A DNA stretch of 64,000 nucleotides from Intestinimonas butyriciproducens (GTDB lineage: Bacteria; Bacillota; Clostridia; Oscillospirales; Oscillospiraceae), in the NCBI RefSeq assembly GCF_004154955.1, contig NZ_CP011524.1, positions 744,001 to 808,000 on the forward strand, given 5' to 3'. The notes below the pieces were generated by a model, which saw nothing but the letters and a program-made list of their open reading frames with translations, did no database searches and was not told where the DNA came from. This document shows positions 7,778 to 16,711 of the stretch, piece by piece. Made by a program: the position numbers and the translations under genes. Positions within the stretch are counted from its first letter, which is position 1. Each line of letters starts with the position of its first letter.

Positions 7778-8209
7778 TCAGTCTTTTCCGACCTCTATTT
7801 TTCTACTCTCCGCCCGCTTTTTCCTTGCGTGTTCGGCCTTCTGCCGCCGCTGTACCTTCGCCTTGCAGCCCTCGCAATATTTGGCCCGATAGGAGGGCGA
7901 AGAAAACGCCTTGCCGCACAGTTCACAATGCTTCAAGGCGTCGCACTGGAAAACTTCCGCTTCCAATCCTTTCCCTTCCTTGTCCTTCAACAGCACATGG
8001 CGGAAAAACTTGCAGCAGACGGAATAGGAAATGCTCTGGGGGCAGGTCACTTCCTCGCCTCTGTCAAGATAGAGGCAATTCCCGTTGTCGTAGTAGCTGC
8101 ACAGGCCCTTGATGAGCCGTAGCGCCTCCCGCCGCTGTTTGGCGTCCATACGGTAAAGGGAACTGTCCGGCCTACGCTCGATAGGCGGAAAACCTTTGAT
8201 GTTGAACAT
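7778..8209 (-). CDS. Cysteine-rich VLP-domain protein (element B)
   Basis: A 143-residue homologue of the VLP protein at 1800-2213: IERRPDSSLYRMDAKQRR, TCPQSISYSVCCKFFRH, and the terminal zinc-ribbon-like CELCGKAFSSPSYRAKYC segment with basic tail. The start at 8209 (MFNIKGF) is chosen because AGAAGGTG lies just upstream; the reading from 8242 has no such site. It sits between the sigma-like gene and the MobV gene on the minus strand, the same VLP-before-Mob order as in element A. Function unknown. Confidence 0.78.
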   Translation of the reverse strand: MFNIKGFPPIERRPDSSLYRMDAKQRREALRLIKGLCSYYDNGNCLYLDRGEEVTCPQSISYSVCCKFFRHVLLKDKEGKGLEAEVFQCDALKHCELCGKAFSSPSYRAKYCEGCKAKVQRRQKAEHARKKRAESRKIEVGKD

Positions 8210-8276
8210 TCGCACCTTCTTTCCTTTAGTTTTGGGCAGCAAAAAGCCACGCCCGCCATTTTCGGCTTGCGTGGCT

Positions 8277-9131
8277 TTAGCGCCCTGTGTCTTTCTCGTA
8301 TTGGATAAACCGCTTCTTGATGGCCTCCATCCGTTTCACAACCCCGCTGTGATTTTTGTACCCCAGCCTGTCCGCAATTTCCTCGTAGGTTTGGCCCTCC
8401 ACCCGCAGTTCCAAAATCTCCATATCCTTATCCGACAGGGTAGCCTTGAACCGCTGGCAGAAGTCCTCAGCCTCCACTTGCATGGTGAAGTCCCCTGCTG
8501 GGTCTGCAATCTCATGGATGCCGCTGTTCTCGTCCTCTATACAGGCTTCCAGCGAAACCGTCTGTACCCTCTTGGAACGGGTGTGATACCATTTCCGCAA
8601 AAAGTCCTTGCGAACATTGGTGTCCCACGGTTCAAAGTCCTCGTCGCAGGGCATCTCCCGCACCGCATCTAAAACAGGCTGCCAACCTTGTTCCTTGATG
8701 GCGCGTTTGACCGCCAAGGAGAAAACCTCCGAAACATATTCCGGCGGGAAGAACGGGATGGGCGTATGGGGCGGCATACGAAACAGGACTTGCAGTCCCC
8801 AGCCGGTGATCTGTTCCACGCCCTTGACCCATAGAGGCAGGGCGTAGGATAAACGCCAAACGGGACACCAGCCCGTGTAATGCTCCTTCCAGCCGCCGAA
8901 GCCGAAGTGGGGAAACGCAAGGGACGCGGCGGCGTCCATAATCTCTTTCAAAAACTGGTCGCTGTCAACCAGCGAGATCAGTTCCTCCGAGGCGGCGAGA
9001 GCGGACAAGTCCCGCGGCAGTCGGCGGAGGGTGGGGTATTGGGAGAACAAATCTTCCGGTAGGAAGTAGACCAAGGGCAGATAGCGGATATTGCTGTCAC
9101 AGGGAAACTGGACAAACGAAGGGCTGTTCAT
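8277..9131 (-). CDS. Sigma-70 region-4-like regulatory protein of element B
   Basis: A 284-residue protein. The last ~70 residues look like sigma region 4: FKATLSDKDMEILELRVEG, then YEEIADRLGYKNHSGVV as the helix-turn-helix. The first ~200 residues, rich in Trp, Pro and Phe, are not recognisable as sigma region 2, so it may not be a true sigma factor. Related proteins are common in Clostridial mobile elements. GGAGG stands at 9138-9142 on the minus strand before the start. It heads the minus-strand mobilization set and is divergent from the hsd operon, so it could control either; that is inference. Confidence 0.65.
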   Translation of the reverse strand: MNSPSFVQFPCDSNIRYLPLVYFLPEDLFSQYPTLRRLPRDLSALAASEELISLVDSDQFLKEIMDAAASLAFPHFGFGGWKEHYTGWCPVWRLSYALPLWVKGVEQITGWGLQVLFRMPPHTPIPFFPPEYVSEVFSLAVKRAIKEQGWQPVLDAVREMPCDEDFEPWDTNVRKDFLRKWYHTRSKRVQTVSLEACIEDENSGIHEIADPAGDFTMQVEAEDFCQRFKATLSDKDMEILELRVEGQTYEEIADRLGYKNHSGVVKRMEAIKKRFIQYEKDTGR

Positions 9132-9290
9132 GGGTGAAACCTCCTTTCCTTTGAGAATTGATGAAGTTCATCTATTTATATACGACATAAGTATATACGT
9201 TTTGTTCCTATATGGCAAAATATTTTTTTGTAGTTAAAAACGGGCGTATTCAGCAGTGTTTCATTCTGATGTGTTCAGGGTAGAATTATG

Positions 9291-9319
9291 TTGGAAATTG
9301 CCAGCCCATATGCTATAAT
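9291..9319 (+). promoter_or_regulatory. Promoter of the hsd operon
   Basis: TTGGAA (9291-9296), 17-base spacer, TATAAT (9314-9319) preceded by TGC, 48 bases before the hsdR start at 9367. The interval 9132-9290 is very AT-rich and holds a direct repeat TATATACG at about 9177 and 9192, a candidate regulator site. Confidence 0.75.
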
Positions 9320-9366
9320 TATTTTGAGTTTTTGTGCCCATAACAGTACTACAAAGGGGAATGTGC

Positions 9367-11727
9367 ATGGATAAGAGAAAATTAACAGAACAAGAAATCC
9401 GCACAAGATATATTACCCCTGCGATATCGAAGGCGGATTGGTCTGCTTCTCAGATACGGGAAGAGTATGCCATAACGAAAGGTCGCATTATTGCCAGAGG
9501 TGGTACATATAAGCGCGATAGGGCCAAATTTGCAGATTATGTTTTATTCATCAAGCCGCATATTCCGTTGGCCATTGTAGAAGCAAAAGACAACAATCAC
9601 GCTGTTTCGGATGGAATGCAACAAGCTCTTGATTATGCGGAGAGGTTGTTAATTCCATTTGTATTCACTTCCAATGGTGATGGGTTTACTTTTCATAACC
9701 GCATGAATAGCGGAGGCGACAAGGAAGTTTTCTTGACCCTTGAACAATTCCCCTCACCAGATACGCTTTGGACGATGTATAAAGAAGGCACCGGGCTTAC
9801 TGCACAGCAGGAAGCAGTCATTGCAGAACCCTACTATACGGCACGAGAAGACCGAACGCCAAGGTACTACCAGCTAAATGCCATCAATTTAACTGTTGAG
9901 GCGATTGCGCGTGGGCAGAACCGTGTTTTGTTGGTGATGGCAACCGGCACAGGTAAAACATTTACAGCATTTCAGATCATTTGGCGCTTGTGGAAATCTG
10001 GTGTGAAAAAGCGAATTTTGTATTTGGCTGATCGCAACGCTTTAATAGACCAAACCTATGTCAATGATTTTTCACCGTTTAAGGACAAAATGACGATTGT
10101 TCGCAATCGCAAGGTTGATAAATCTTATGAAATCTATCTGGCGTTGTATCAAGGCTTGACCGGGGATGGCGATAAGGAAATCTTTAAGCAGTTCTCTCCG
10201 GGATTTTTCGACTTGATTATCATTGATGAGTGTCACCGTGGCAGTGCAAAAGAGGACAGCGAATGGCGCGCTGTATTAAACTACTTTACCGCAGCAACGC
10301 AAATCGGTTTGACCGCAACACCGAAAGAAACAAAGGACATCTCCAATGTTGACTATTTTGGAGAGCCGATTTATACCTATTCCCTCAAACAAGGGATAGA
10401 GGACGGCTTTTTAGCACCGTATCGTGTCATTCGGGTTTTGCTGGATAAGGATGCAGAAGGATTCCGCCCCTACAAAGGTCAAACTGACAAATATGGTAAT
10501 GAAATCCTTGACCGGGAATACAACACAAAAGACTATGACCGCGAATTGGTGCTGGAACAGCGAACCCGAATGGTCGCAAAAGTTGTGTCTAACTATCTCA
10601 AAAAGCATAATCTTTGCTATGACAAGACCATTTTCTTCTGTGTTGATACCGAACATGCTGACCGGATGCGCCAAGCACTTGTCAATGAAAACTCCGATCT
10701 CGTAAAGGAAGATGAGCGCTATGTTATGCGCATCACCGGCGATGATGACATCGGCAAAAAGCAGATTGATGCCTTCCGCGATGTTTCAAGCCGTTACCCG
10801 GTTCTGGTGACCACTTCTAAATTACTTACCACCGGCGTGGATGTGCAGATGGTGAAGTTTATTGTGCTTGACGCCAATATCAACAGTATGACGGAGTTCA
10901 AACAGATCATTGGACGAGGAACCCGTGTGCGCGAAGACCTCGGCAAAATGTTTTTCACTATTTTCGATTTTAGAGATTCTACACGACTTTTTGCTGACCC
11001 GGACTTTGATGGCCCGGTTGAGCAGGACGATTCTTTCACGCCATCAGAGGATGGACAAATACCCGATCTGCCCGGTGATCCGCCAACGGAGCCAGAAGAA
11101 CCGCATTTCCCTGAGGAACCGGAATATCCAGGGGCAGGGGACGAGGAACACAAGCACGAGCGCCGTATGAAATACTTTGTTGACAATGTAGAAGTGACCG
11201 TACTCAAACAAAGGGTTCAATACATTGACAAGGACGGCAAGCTGATTACAGAATCCCTTACTGATTACACCAAGCGCAATGTGCTTGATCAGTATGCTAC
11301 TTTGGAGGATTTCCTTACCGCGTGGAACAGCGCAGAGCGCAAGCAGGTAATCCTTGATGAGTTTGCAAGCCAAGGCGTGCTTTTGGAAGAATTGCAAGAG
11401 CAAATCGGCCGAGAGTTTGACCCCTTTGATTTGGTGTGTCATATTGCCTACGACCAACCGCCGCTTACCAGAAAAGAACGTGCTAACAACGTGAAAAAGC
11501 GCAACTATTTTGCTAAATATGGCGAACAGGCGCAAGCAGTCTTAAATGCTCTGTTGGAAAAGTATGCGGATTCCGGCGTTGTCAATTTGGAAAGCATGGA
11601 TGTGTTGAAGGTAAATCCCATTAGGGAATTTGGCACGCCGCAATTCATCGTGAACAAGATTTTTAAGGGCAAGGCTGGTTTTACCGCCGCCCTGCGCGAA
11701 TTAGAAAGCGAGCTGTACGTCGCTTGA
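9367..11727 (+). CDS. hsdR: Type I restriction enzyme, restriction/translocase subunit HsdR
   Basis: A 786-residue EcoEI-like HsdR that translocates and cuts unmodified DNA in complex with HsdM and HsdS. The N-terminal nuclease domain shows the PD-(D/E)xK residues Asp57 (FADYVLF) and Glu72/Lys74 (IVEAK). The SF2 helicase follows with Walker A ATGTGKT (about 192-198), DECH at 287-290 and GLTATP as motif III; motif VI is GRGTRVR. The C-terminal ~230 residues are the EcoEI-type tail that docks on the methylase core. Start at 9367 follows AAAGGGGA; the in-frame ATG at 9361 is too close. hsdM begins 17 bases downstream. Confidence 0.95.
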   Translation: MDKRKLTEQEIRTRYITPAISKADWSASQIREEYAITKGRIIARGGTYKRDRAKFADYVLFIKPHIPLAIVEAKDNNHAVSDGMQQALDYAERLLIPFVFTSNGDGFTFHNRMNSGGDKEVFLTLEQFPSPDTLWTMYKEGTGLTAQQEAVIAEPYYTAREDRTPRYYQLNAINLTVEAIARGQNRVLLVMATGTGKTFTAFQIIWRLWKSGVKKRILYLADRNALIDQTYVNDFSPFKDKMTIVRNRKVDKSYEIYLALYQGLTGDGDKEIFKQFSPGFFDLIIIDECHRGSAKEDSEWRAVLNYFTAATQIGLTATPKETKDISNVDYFGEPIYTYSLKQGIEDGFLAPYRVIRVLLDKDAEGFRPYKGQTDKYGNEILDREYNTKDYDRELVLEQRTRMVAKVVSNYLKKHNLCYDKTIFFCVDTEHADRMRQALVNENSDLVKEDERYVMRITGDDDIGKKQIDAFRDVSSRYPVLVTTSKLLTTGVDVQMVKFIVLDANINSMTEFKQIIGRGTRVREDLGKMFFTIFDFRDSTRLFADPDFDGPVEQDDSFTPSEDGQIPDLPGDPPTEPEEPHFPEEPEYPGAGDEEHKHERRMKYFVDNVEVTVLKQRVQYIDKDGKLITESLTDYTKRNVLDQYATLEDFLTAWNSAERKQVILDEFASQGVLLEELQEQIGREFDPFDLVCHIAYDQPPLTRKERANNVKKRNYFAKYGEQAQAVLNALLEKYADSGVVNLESMDVLKVNPIREFGTPQFIVNKIFKGKAGFTAALRELESELYVA

Positions 11728-11744
11728 CATAGGAGGAAACCACG

Positions 11745-13187
11745 ATGGCCGTTTCAGGCACAACAAAGGCGCTCAAGGATATCATGCGCATAGACGCTGG
11801 TATCAATGGCGATGCACAGTATATCGAGCAAATAACATGGATGCTGTTTCTAAAAGCTTTTGACTATAAAGAGCAGGAATGGGAATTGACAGAGGATGAC
11901 TACTATCCCATTGTTCCAACGGAATATCGTTGGAGTACATGGGCTGCCGACGCCGAAGGGATAACCGGCGATGCCTTGCTGTCGCATATTGATACTATGT
12001 TCTCTGCTTTGCGTGACCTTGATATCAGCGATGACCCTAAGCACCGCAAATGGCTCATTAGGAGCATCATGGAGGGTGTCAACAACTTTATGAAGTCCGG
12101 CACCCTGCTGCGCCAAGTCATCAATAAAATCAATGCTGATATTGATTTCGACGCAATGCCTTCCGGCCACCTGTTTAACGGTCTGTATGAAACTATGCTG
12201 AAAGACCTGCAAAGCGCGGGCAAATCCGGCGAGTTTTATACGCCGCGCCCTGTTACCCGCTTTATTGTGGAGCAGGTCAATCCAAAGCTGGGCGAAACAG
12301 TCCTTGACCCAGCCTGTGGAACGGGCGGATTTTTGACCAGCGTAATTGATCGTTTTACTGTCAACACAACCGAAGAATATAAGACCTTGCAACGCACGAT
12401 TAAGGGCATCGAGAAAAAACCGTTCCCATATTTGCTGTGTGTAACCAACCTGATAGCGCACGGCATTGATGTGCCTGATATTCGACACGAGAACACATTG
12501 CGCAAGTCAACAGGGGAGTATACAGCAAAGGATAAGGTGGAGGTTATTGTCACCAATCCGCCGTTTGGCGGCGCAGAAGAAAAAGCGATTTCGCAGTCTG
12601 TTCCCGCAGAGTTGCGTAACTCTGAAACTGCCGACCTATTTCTGGTGCACATGATGGCACTGCTGAAAGATGGTGGACGCTGTGGCCTCGTTTTGCCAGA
12701 TGGCTTTCTGTTTGGGACGGGTGTTAAAGCTGCCATCAAGAAGAAGCTACTGGAAGAATGCAATCTGCACACCATCGTTCGCTTGCCCAAGGATGTATTT
12801 GCTCCTTATACAAACATCAACACAAACTTGCTGTTTTTCACAAAGGGAACACCTACTAAGGGTGTCTGGTACTACCGACTGGAAATGCCAAATGGGTATA
12901 AACATTTTTCCAAAACCCGCCCCATGATGGATGAGCACTTCCAGCCGGTGCGCGATTGGTGGAAAAACAAGGTAGAAAGCGATGTGTCGCAGTTTGTGCC
13001 AGCGGAAGATATCGCCGCCGCTGACTATAATCTGGACTTCTGCGGCTTTCCGCATGATACGGAGGAAATCTTGCCGCCGGATCAGTTTATCCCACAATAC
13101 CTAAATGAGAAGGCCGTTCTCTCTGCCCGCATTGAGGAAATTTTAGGGCGTATTTCTGCCGCTGTGACACAGGAGGATGTGTTATGA
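11745..13187 (+). CDS. hsdM: Type I restriction-modification methyltransferase subunit HsdM
   Basis: A 480-residue N6-adenine methyltransferase that methylates the target adenines and forms the core of both the methylase and the restriction complex. The SAM-binding motif I LDPACGTGGFL is near residue 187 and the catalytic motif IV NPPF at residues 271-274. The N-terminal helical domain (MRIDAGINGDAQYIEQITW) is the usual HsdM N-terminal domain. AGGAGG precedes the start. The stop overlaps the hsdS start (ATGA), so the two subunits are translationally coupled. It looks complete and intact. Confidence 0.96.
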   Translation: MAVSGTTKALKDIMRIDAGINGDAQYIEQITWMLFLKAFDYKEQEWELTEDDYYPIVPTEYRWSTWAADAEGITGDALLSHIDTMFSALRDLDISDDPKHRKWLIRSIMEGVNNFMKSGTLLRQVINKINADIDFDAMPSGHLFNGLYETMLKDLQSAGKSGEFYTPRPVTRFIVEQVNPKLGETVLDPACGTGGFLTSVIDRFTVNTTEEYKTLQRTIKGIEKKPFPYLLCVTNLIAHGIDVPDIRHENTLRKSTGEYTAKDKVEVIVTNPPFGGAEEKAISQSVPAELRNSETADLFLVHMMALLKDGGRCGLVLPDGFLFGTGVKAAIKKKLLEECNLHTIVRLPKDVFAPYTNINTNLLFFTKGTPTKGVWYYRLEMPNGYKHFSKTRPMMDEHFQPVRDWWKNKVESDVSQFVPAEDIAAADYNLDFCGFPHDTEEILPPDQFIPQYLNEKAVLSARIEEILGRISAAVTQEDVL

Positions 13188-14839
13188 AAGCCGCAGATTT
13201 GAGAAAGGCCATTTTACAGGCGGCAGTTCAAGGCAAGCTGGTGTCACAGGATAAAAATGATGAGCCCGCATCCGAATTGCTCAAACGGATACAGGCTGAA
13301 AAGGCTACACTAATTAAAGATGGCAAGCTCAAAAAAGAAAAGCCACTGTCGCCTATTACAGAAGATGAAATACCTTATGATTTGCCGGATGGATGGGTTT
13401 GGTGTCGGTTGGGTGAGGTGACTCTTTTTGTTGCCACGGGTCCCTTTGGAAGTATGCTCCATAAATCTGATTATGTGAAATCCGGTATTCCTCTTGTCAA
13501 TCCCGCTAATATGCAGAATGGCTCAATTGTTCCATCTGAAAGGATGCTGGTAGATGAAACCACCCGAGAGCGGTTGAGCAGTTATGTATTACATGAAGGT
13601 GATATTGTTGTCGCCCGGAGAGGCGATTTAGGGCGTTGTGCTGTTGTTACGCAGAGCGAAGACGGATGGATATGCGGTACGGGTTCCTTTTTTCTTCGGA
13701 TCGCATCATCTATGTTTTTGCCGTTTTTTTTGTTATTTTTTGAAACATCATTATGTCGGGAACAACTAATGGGTGGATCAGTTGGAACCACTATGAGCAA
13801 TTTGAATCATGCCATTTTAAAAAGCATTTATTTTCCGTTACCCCCGATTAAATTACAACAACGCATTGTTTCCAAAGTGAACGAACTGATGGCTCTGTGT
13901 GACGAGTTAGAGGCTACCGAGAAGGAACTGGATGCATTGGAAAGTCACTTCTTCGACTATCTGCCAAAGTCTATTTTGCAGGCGGCAGTACAAGGCAAGC
14001 TGGTGCCGCAGGATAAAAACGATGAGCCTGCATCCGAATTGCTCAAACGGATACAGGATGAAAAGGATGCACTTATCAAAGAGGGCAAATTAAAAAAAGA
14101 AAAGCCATTGCCGCCAATTACAGAGGATGAAATACCGTATGATCTGCCAGATGGATGGGTATGGTGCCGTGCTATTGATGTTTGTTCCTATATTCAGCGT
14201 GGTAAATCACCCACATACTCGGAAACAAAAACATATCCTGTTGTTTCACAGAAATGCGTTCAGTGGAAGGGTATGGATATGAGCAAAGCCCGATTTATTG
14301 CACCTGAAACTGTGTCTAAATATGAGGAAAGCAGAAAACTAACAACCGGTGACTTGTTATGGAATTCCACAGGACAGGGAACCTTGGGCAGAATTGCTAT
14401 TTACGATGAGCGACTCAATCCATATAAATATGCTGTAGCAGATTCTCATGTTACAGTCTTACGGCCGTTACAAGTATTATCAAAGTATATGTATTACTGG
14501 TTTGCTGGGCCAGAAGTGCAGAGTACCATCGAAGAAAGAGCGACTGGCTCTACAAAGCAAATTGAATTAGCAACTTCCACTATTATGAGCTATATTTTCC
14601 CCCTCCCACCACTTGAGGAACAGCAACGCATCGTCACCAAAGTGGATGAGTTGATGGCTTTGTGTGACGAATTAAAGCGTGTTGCCGACCAGCCAATCAA
14701 CCATGATAATGTGATACCGTTCCCGGCGGAACCAAAAGAAAATATTGAACCGATTGCGATGGCCGCTCGCGGAAAAGTGGAGGGTATATCTGACCAAGCA
14801 AAGCAAGCTATTGAAGATTTGTTTGGAGAGGATGAATAA
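13184..14839 (+). CDS. hsdS: Type I restriction-modification specificity subunit HsdS
   Basis: A 551-residue specificity subunit with two target-recognition domains (about residues 75-235 and 335-490), each recognising half of a bipartite target, separated and followed by helical spacer regions (LQQRIVSKVNELMALCDEL and EEQQRIVTKVDELMALCDEL). A ~66-residue block at about 10-75 is repeated at about 264-329 with near identity (ILQAAVQGKLV, KEKPL, EIPYDLPDGWVWCR). The gene is in frame throughout, so the methylase should have a defined target. Overlaps hsdM at its start and the ImmA gene at its stop. Confidence 0.94.
   Translation: MKAADLRKAILQAAVQGKLVSQDKNDEPASELLKRIQAEKATLIKDGKLKKEKPLSPITEDEIPYDLPDGWVWCRLGEVTLFVATGPFGSMLHKSDYVKSGIPLVNPANMQNGSIVPSERMLVDETTRERLSSYVLHEGDIVVARRGDLGRCAVVTQSEDGWICGTGSFFLRIASSMFLPFFLLFFETSLCREQLMGGSVGTTMSNLNHAILKSIYFPLPPIKLQQRIVSKVNELMALCDELEATEKELDALESHFFDYLPKSILQAAVQGKLVPQDKNDEPASELLKRIQDEKDALIKEGKLKKEKPLPPITEDEIPYDLPDGWVWCRAIDVCSYIQRGKSPTYSETKTYPVVSQKCVQWKGMDMSKARFIAPETVSKYEESRKLTTGDLLWNSTGQGTLGRIAIYDERLNPYKYAVADSHVTVLRPLQVLSKYMYYWFAGPEVQSTIEERATGSTKQIELATSTIMSYIFPLPPLEEQQRIVTKVDELMALCDELKRVADQPINHDNVIPFPAEPKENIEPIAMAARGKVEGISDQAKQAIEDLFGEDE
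13211..13408 (+). repeat. Internal direct repeat of hsdS, copy 1
   Basis: 198 bases that recur at 13973-14170, exactly 762 bases downstream and without gaps, differing at scattered positions. They code for the conserved segment before each target-recognition domain and are a natural crossover point for domain swapping. Confidence 0.85.
13973..14170 (+). repeat. Internal direct repeat of hsdS, copy 2
   Basis: Second copy of the 198-base segment at 13211-13408. A crossover between the copies would delete the first recognition domain and keep the reading frame, since the 762-base offset is a multiple of three. Confidence 0.85.
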
Positions 14840-15618
14840 TGAATAGCGCTCCAACTCCTGCGGCAAAAGCAGAACAGGTTTTGGCAAGTATGGGCATTAC
14901 CGATCCGCCCGCCCTTCATTTAGATGAGATAGCAAATGCGCAAAACATTCGCGTGGGCAAAAGAGAACTGCCCGATGACCCAAATCTCAGCGGTCTACTG
15001 CTATTTCGTGGCAAGAAGCGTGCCATTCTCATCAATACATTTATCCACAACACAGGACGCATCAATTTTACCTTTGCCCATGAGTTAGGGCACCATTTTT
15101 TACAGCATTCCCCAACATATTTCTCTGATGGGCAGCAGGGCTTTCGCTGCACGCCAGAGGATATGCAAACCGGCATTCATTCCAAAGAAGCAGAAGCCAA
15201 TCGTTTTGCATCAGCACTGTTAATGCCGGAAGACCAGTTTTACTTTAGCATGGTGGGCGCGGTTTTAGACTATACCCTCATCAATAACCTTGCCCGACAG
15301 TTCTATGTTTCAAAACACGCTTGCTGTAATCGTCTGCTTGAATTTACCAAAGACCCGTGCATTGTAATTCGCAGTCAAGGCTATCTGATTACAGAGATAA
15401 AAACTTCCGCAGCGGCCCGCCGCAAATTGCCAGCACTGAAACAAATTCCACCGGGTACTGTGGCTTACGAGGCAATCACAGCAAAGCGAAATCAAAATGC
15501 TTTTGAAGTAAGTGATTCTGCAAAATGGTTCTTGAAGCCCAACCACTCTATTCAACTTTACGAGTGGACAAGGGGCGACTGGGAACACGGCGTGGCGATG
15601 ACAATTTTGAGATGGTAA
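14839..15618 (+). CDS. ImmA/IrrE-family zinc metallopeptidase
   Basis: A 259-residue protein with the zinc motif HELGHH (His81, Glu82, His85) and, downstream, the partner acidic residue in KEAEANRFASALLMPEDQ. This is the ImmA/IrrE peptidase fold, whose members cleave DNA-binding repressors. No N-terminal helix-turn-helix is fused. The gene starts in TAATG overlap with the hsdS stop, so it is translated as the fourth cistron of the restriction operon. The region from about residue 165 to the end is a separate domain of unknown role. A likely substrate is an XRE repressor, possibly the one at 16066; that is inference. Confidence 0.88.
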   Translation: MNSAPTPAAKAEQVLASMGITDPPALHLDEIANAQNIRVGKRELPDDPNLSGLLLFRGKKRAILINTFIHNTGRINFTFAHELGHHFLQHSPTYFSDGQQGFRCTPEDMQTGIHSKEAEANRFASALLMPEDQFYFSMVGAVLDYTLINNLARQFYVSKHACCNRLLEFTKDPCIVIRSQGYLITEIKTSAAARRKLPALKQIPPGTVAYEAITAKRNQNAFEVSDSAKWFLKPNHSIQLYEWTRGDWEHGVAMTILRW

Positions 15619-15662
15619 GCGGCTCACAAGCAAGTATACCTGCCGCCGCTCTCTGAAACCGA

Positions 15663-15951
15663 ACAGGATTTTTGTTCACTTCCGTTCACAAAAACCTGTC
15701 CGCTTTCCTGCCGGTGAAAACGGGTGTGTCAATACACGACACCCCCGTTTCCCCCGTCAGCCGCGCCTGCAGGTATAACACACTACACCTTGCAAGCAAG
15801 GTCGTGTGCCAAAGGGTGCCCCTTTGGAAACCCGGTTTTGTCGGCGTGTGGCCACAGATCGCATTTCTGCGTCTGTGTCCCCACCCCTCCAAAACCCAAA
15901 GAAGCGGCGCACATCAGCCCGTGGGGTGGGCTGATGTGTGCCGCTTCTTTG
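15663..15951. repeat. Array of six consecutive inverted repeats
   Basis: The 450-base gap after the ImmA gene holds six hairpins in a row: ACAGGATTTTTGT/ACAAAAACCTGT (15663-15699), AAACGGGTGTGTC/GACACCCCCGTTT (15718-15750), ACACCTTGC/GCAAGGTCGTGT (15785-15807), CCAAAGGG/CCCCTTTGG (15809-15827), CACAGATCGCA/TGCGTCTGTG (15853-15877) and a 24-bp pair of arms (15897-15920 with 15928-15951, one mismatch). The first and last could terminate transcription, but six in 290 bases points to a DNA- or RNA-structure function such as an origin of transfer or replication. No protein gene is supported here. Confidence 0.7.
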
Positions 15952-16008
15952 TTCGGCCTGTGGGCCGGGACGAGGGACAAAACGCATACGGGTAATTACA
16001 TTTTCGGG

Positions 16009-16037
16009 TTGCAATTTTCGATAATTCGAGTTATAAT
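16009..16037 (+). promoter_or_regulatory. Promoter of the XRE-small protein-recombinase operon
   Basis: TTGCAA (16009-16014), 17-base spacer, TATAAT (16032-16037), 28 bases before the XRE start. The spacer contains the near-palindrome TCGATAATTCGA (16018-16029), a candidate operator for the XRE protein itself. Confidence 0.75.
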
Positions 16038-16065
16038 GAGATTAACCCAAATAGGAGGTTGTAAC

Positions 16066-16419
16066 ATGAAAGAAGTGGGTAAGCGTCTAAAGGCCCTGCG
16101 GGATAGTATCGGTTTTTCACAGGTGAAAATGGCGGAGGCGGTTGGCTCTACACAGTCCAGTATCAACCGCTATGAAAACGGACAGTCCACCCCACCCGTT
16201 GAACTGTTCCGCCGCTATGCGGATTACTTTGATGTGTCGCTGGACTATATTTTTGCCCGGACGGACAAACCCCAAGGAGTGACATACGAGTTTAAGCCCA
16301 AGACCACCCCGGAAAAGGAGGATATGCGCCGTTTCATCGAAATGTGCTTTGACCCGCAGTCACCCATGAATGAGAAGCTGAAAGAAACCCTGTTCCGCAT
16401 GATGGAGGGCGAGGCATGA
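16066..16419 (+). CDS. XRE-family transcriptional regulator of element B
   Basis: A 117-residue protein with an N-terminal Cro/C1 helix-turn-helix (about residues 5-60: LKALRDSIGFSQVKMAEAVG, SSINRYENG, then VSLDYIFARTD) and a short helical C-terminal tail. AGGAGG lies 9 bases before the ATG. The gene overlaps the next one (ATGA) and is co-transcribed with the serine recombinase, so it probably controls excision. With the ImmA peptidase nearby it forms a plausible repressor/anti-repressor pair like ImmR/ImmA of ICEBs1; the pairing is inference. Confidence 0.85.
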   Translation: MKEVGKRLKALRDSIGFSQVKMAEAVGSTQSSINRYENGQSTPPVELFRRYADYFDVSLDYIFARTDKPQGVTYEFKPKTTPEKEDMRRFIEMCFDPQSPMNEKLKETLFRMMEGEA

Positions 16420-16709
16420 AAGAAAAAAGCAACATGCTTGTATTACCCTGTGACTGCAAATGTTGTATGCTCGTCATTGAAAAGACTGGTTGGGAAGATG
16501 GCGACATCAGTTATAACATTTCGGTTCAAGATTCCAGATATGATCACAATTACAATACTCTTTGGGGCAGGATTAAGAGGGCTGCCAAAGTTTTATTTGG
16601 AAAGCCTATCTATTATAACGACCTCCATCTTGAAGGAGAAGAATCTTTCCATAAACTTGTTAAAGATATGGAGAGTTTGGCAGGGTTTGAATACTTTGAG
16701 GGGGAATAA
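16416..16709 (+). CDS. Small conserved protein (97 residues), function unknown
   Basis: A 97-residue protein beginning with a Cys-rich segment (VLPCDCKCCMLVIEK) followed by a beta-rich part (DISYNISVQDSRYDHNYNTL) and a helix (GRIKRAAKVLFGKPIYYND). Four cysteines in CDCKCC could bind metal. It overlaps the XRE gene by four bases and ends two bases before the serine recombinase gene, so the three form one translational unit. It resembles small proteins seen elsewhere in Firmicute elements, but no function is known to me. It could be a recombination directionality factor by position; that is a guess. Confidence 0.7.
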   Translation: MKEKSNMLVLPCDCKCCMLVIEKTGWEDGDISYNISVQDSRYDHNYNTLWGRIKRAAKVLFGKPIYYNDLHLEGEESFHKLVKDMESLAGFEYFEGE

Positions 16710-16711
16710 CA

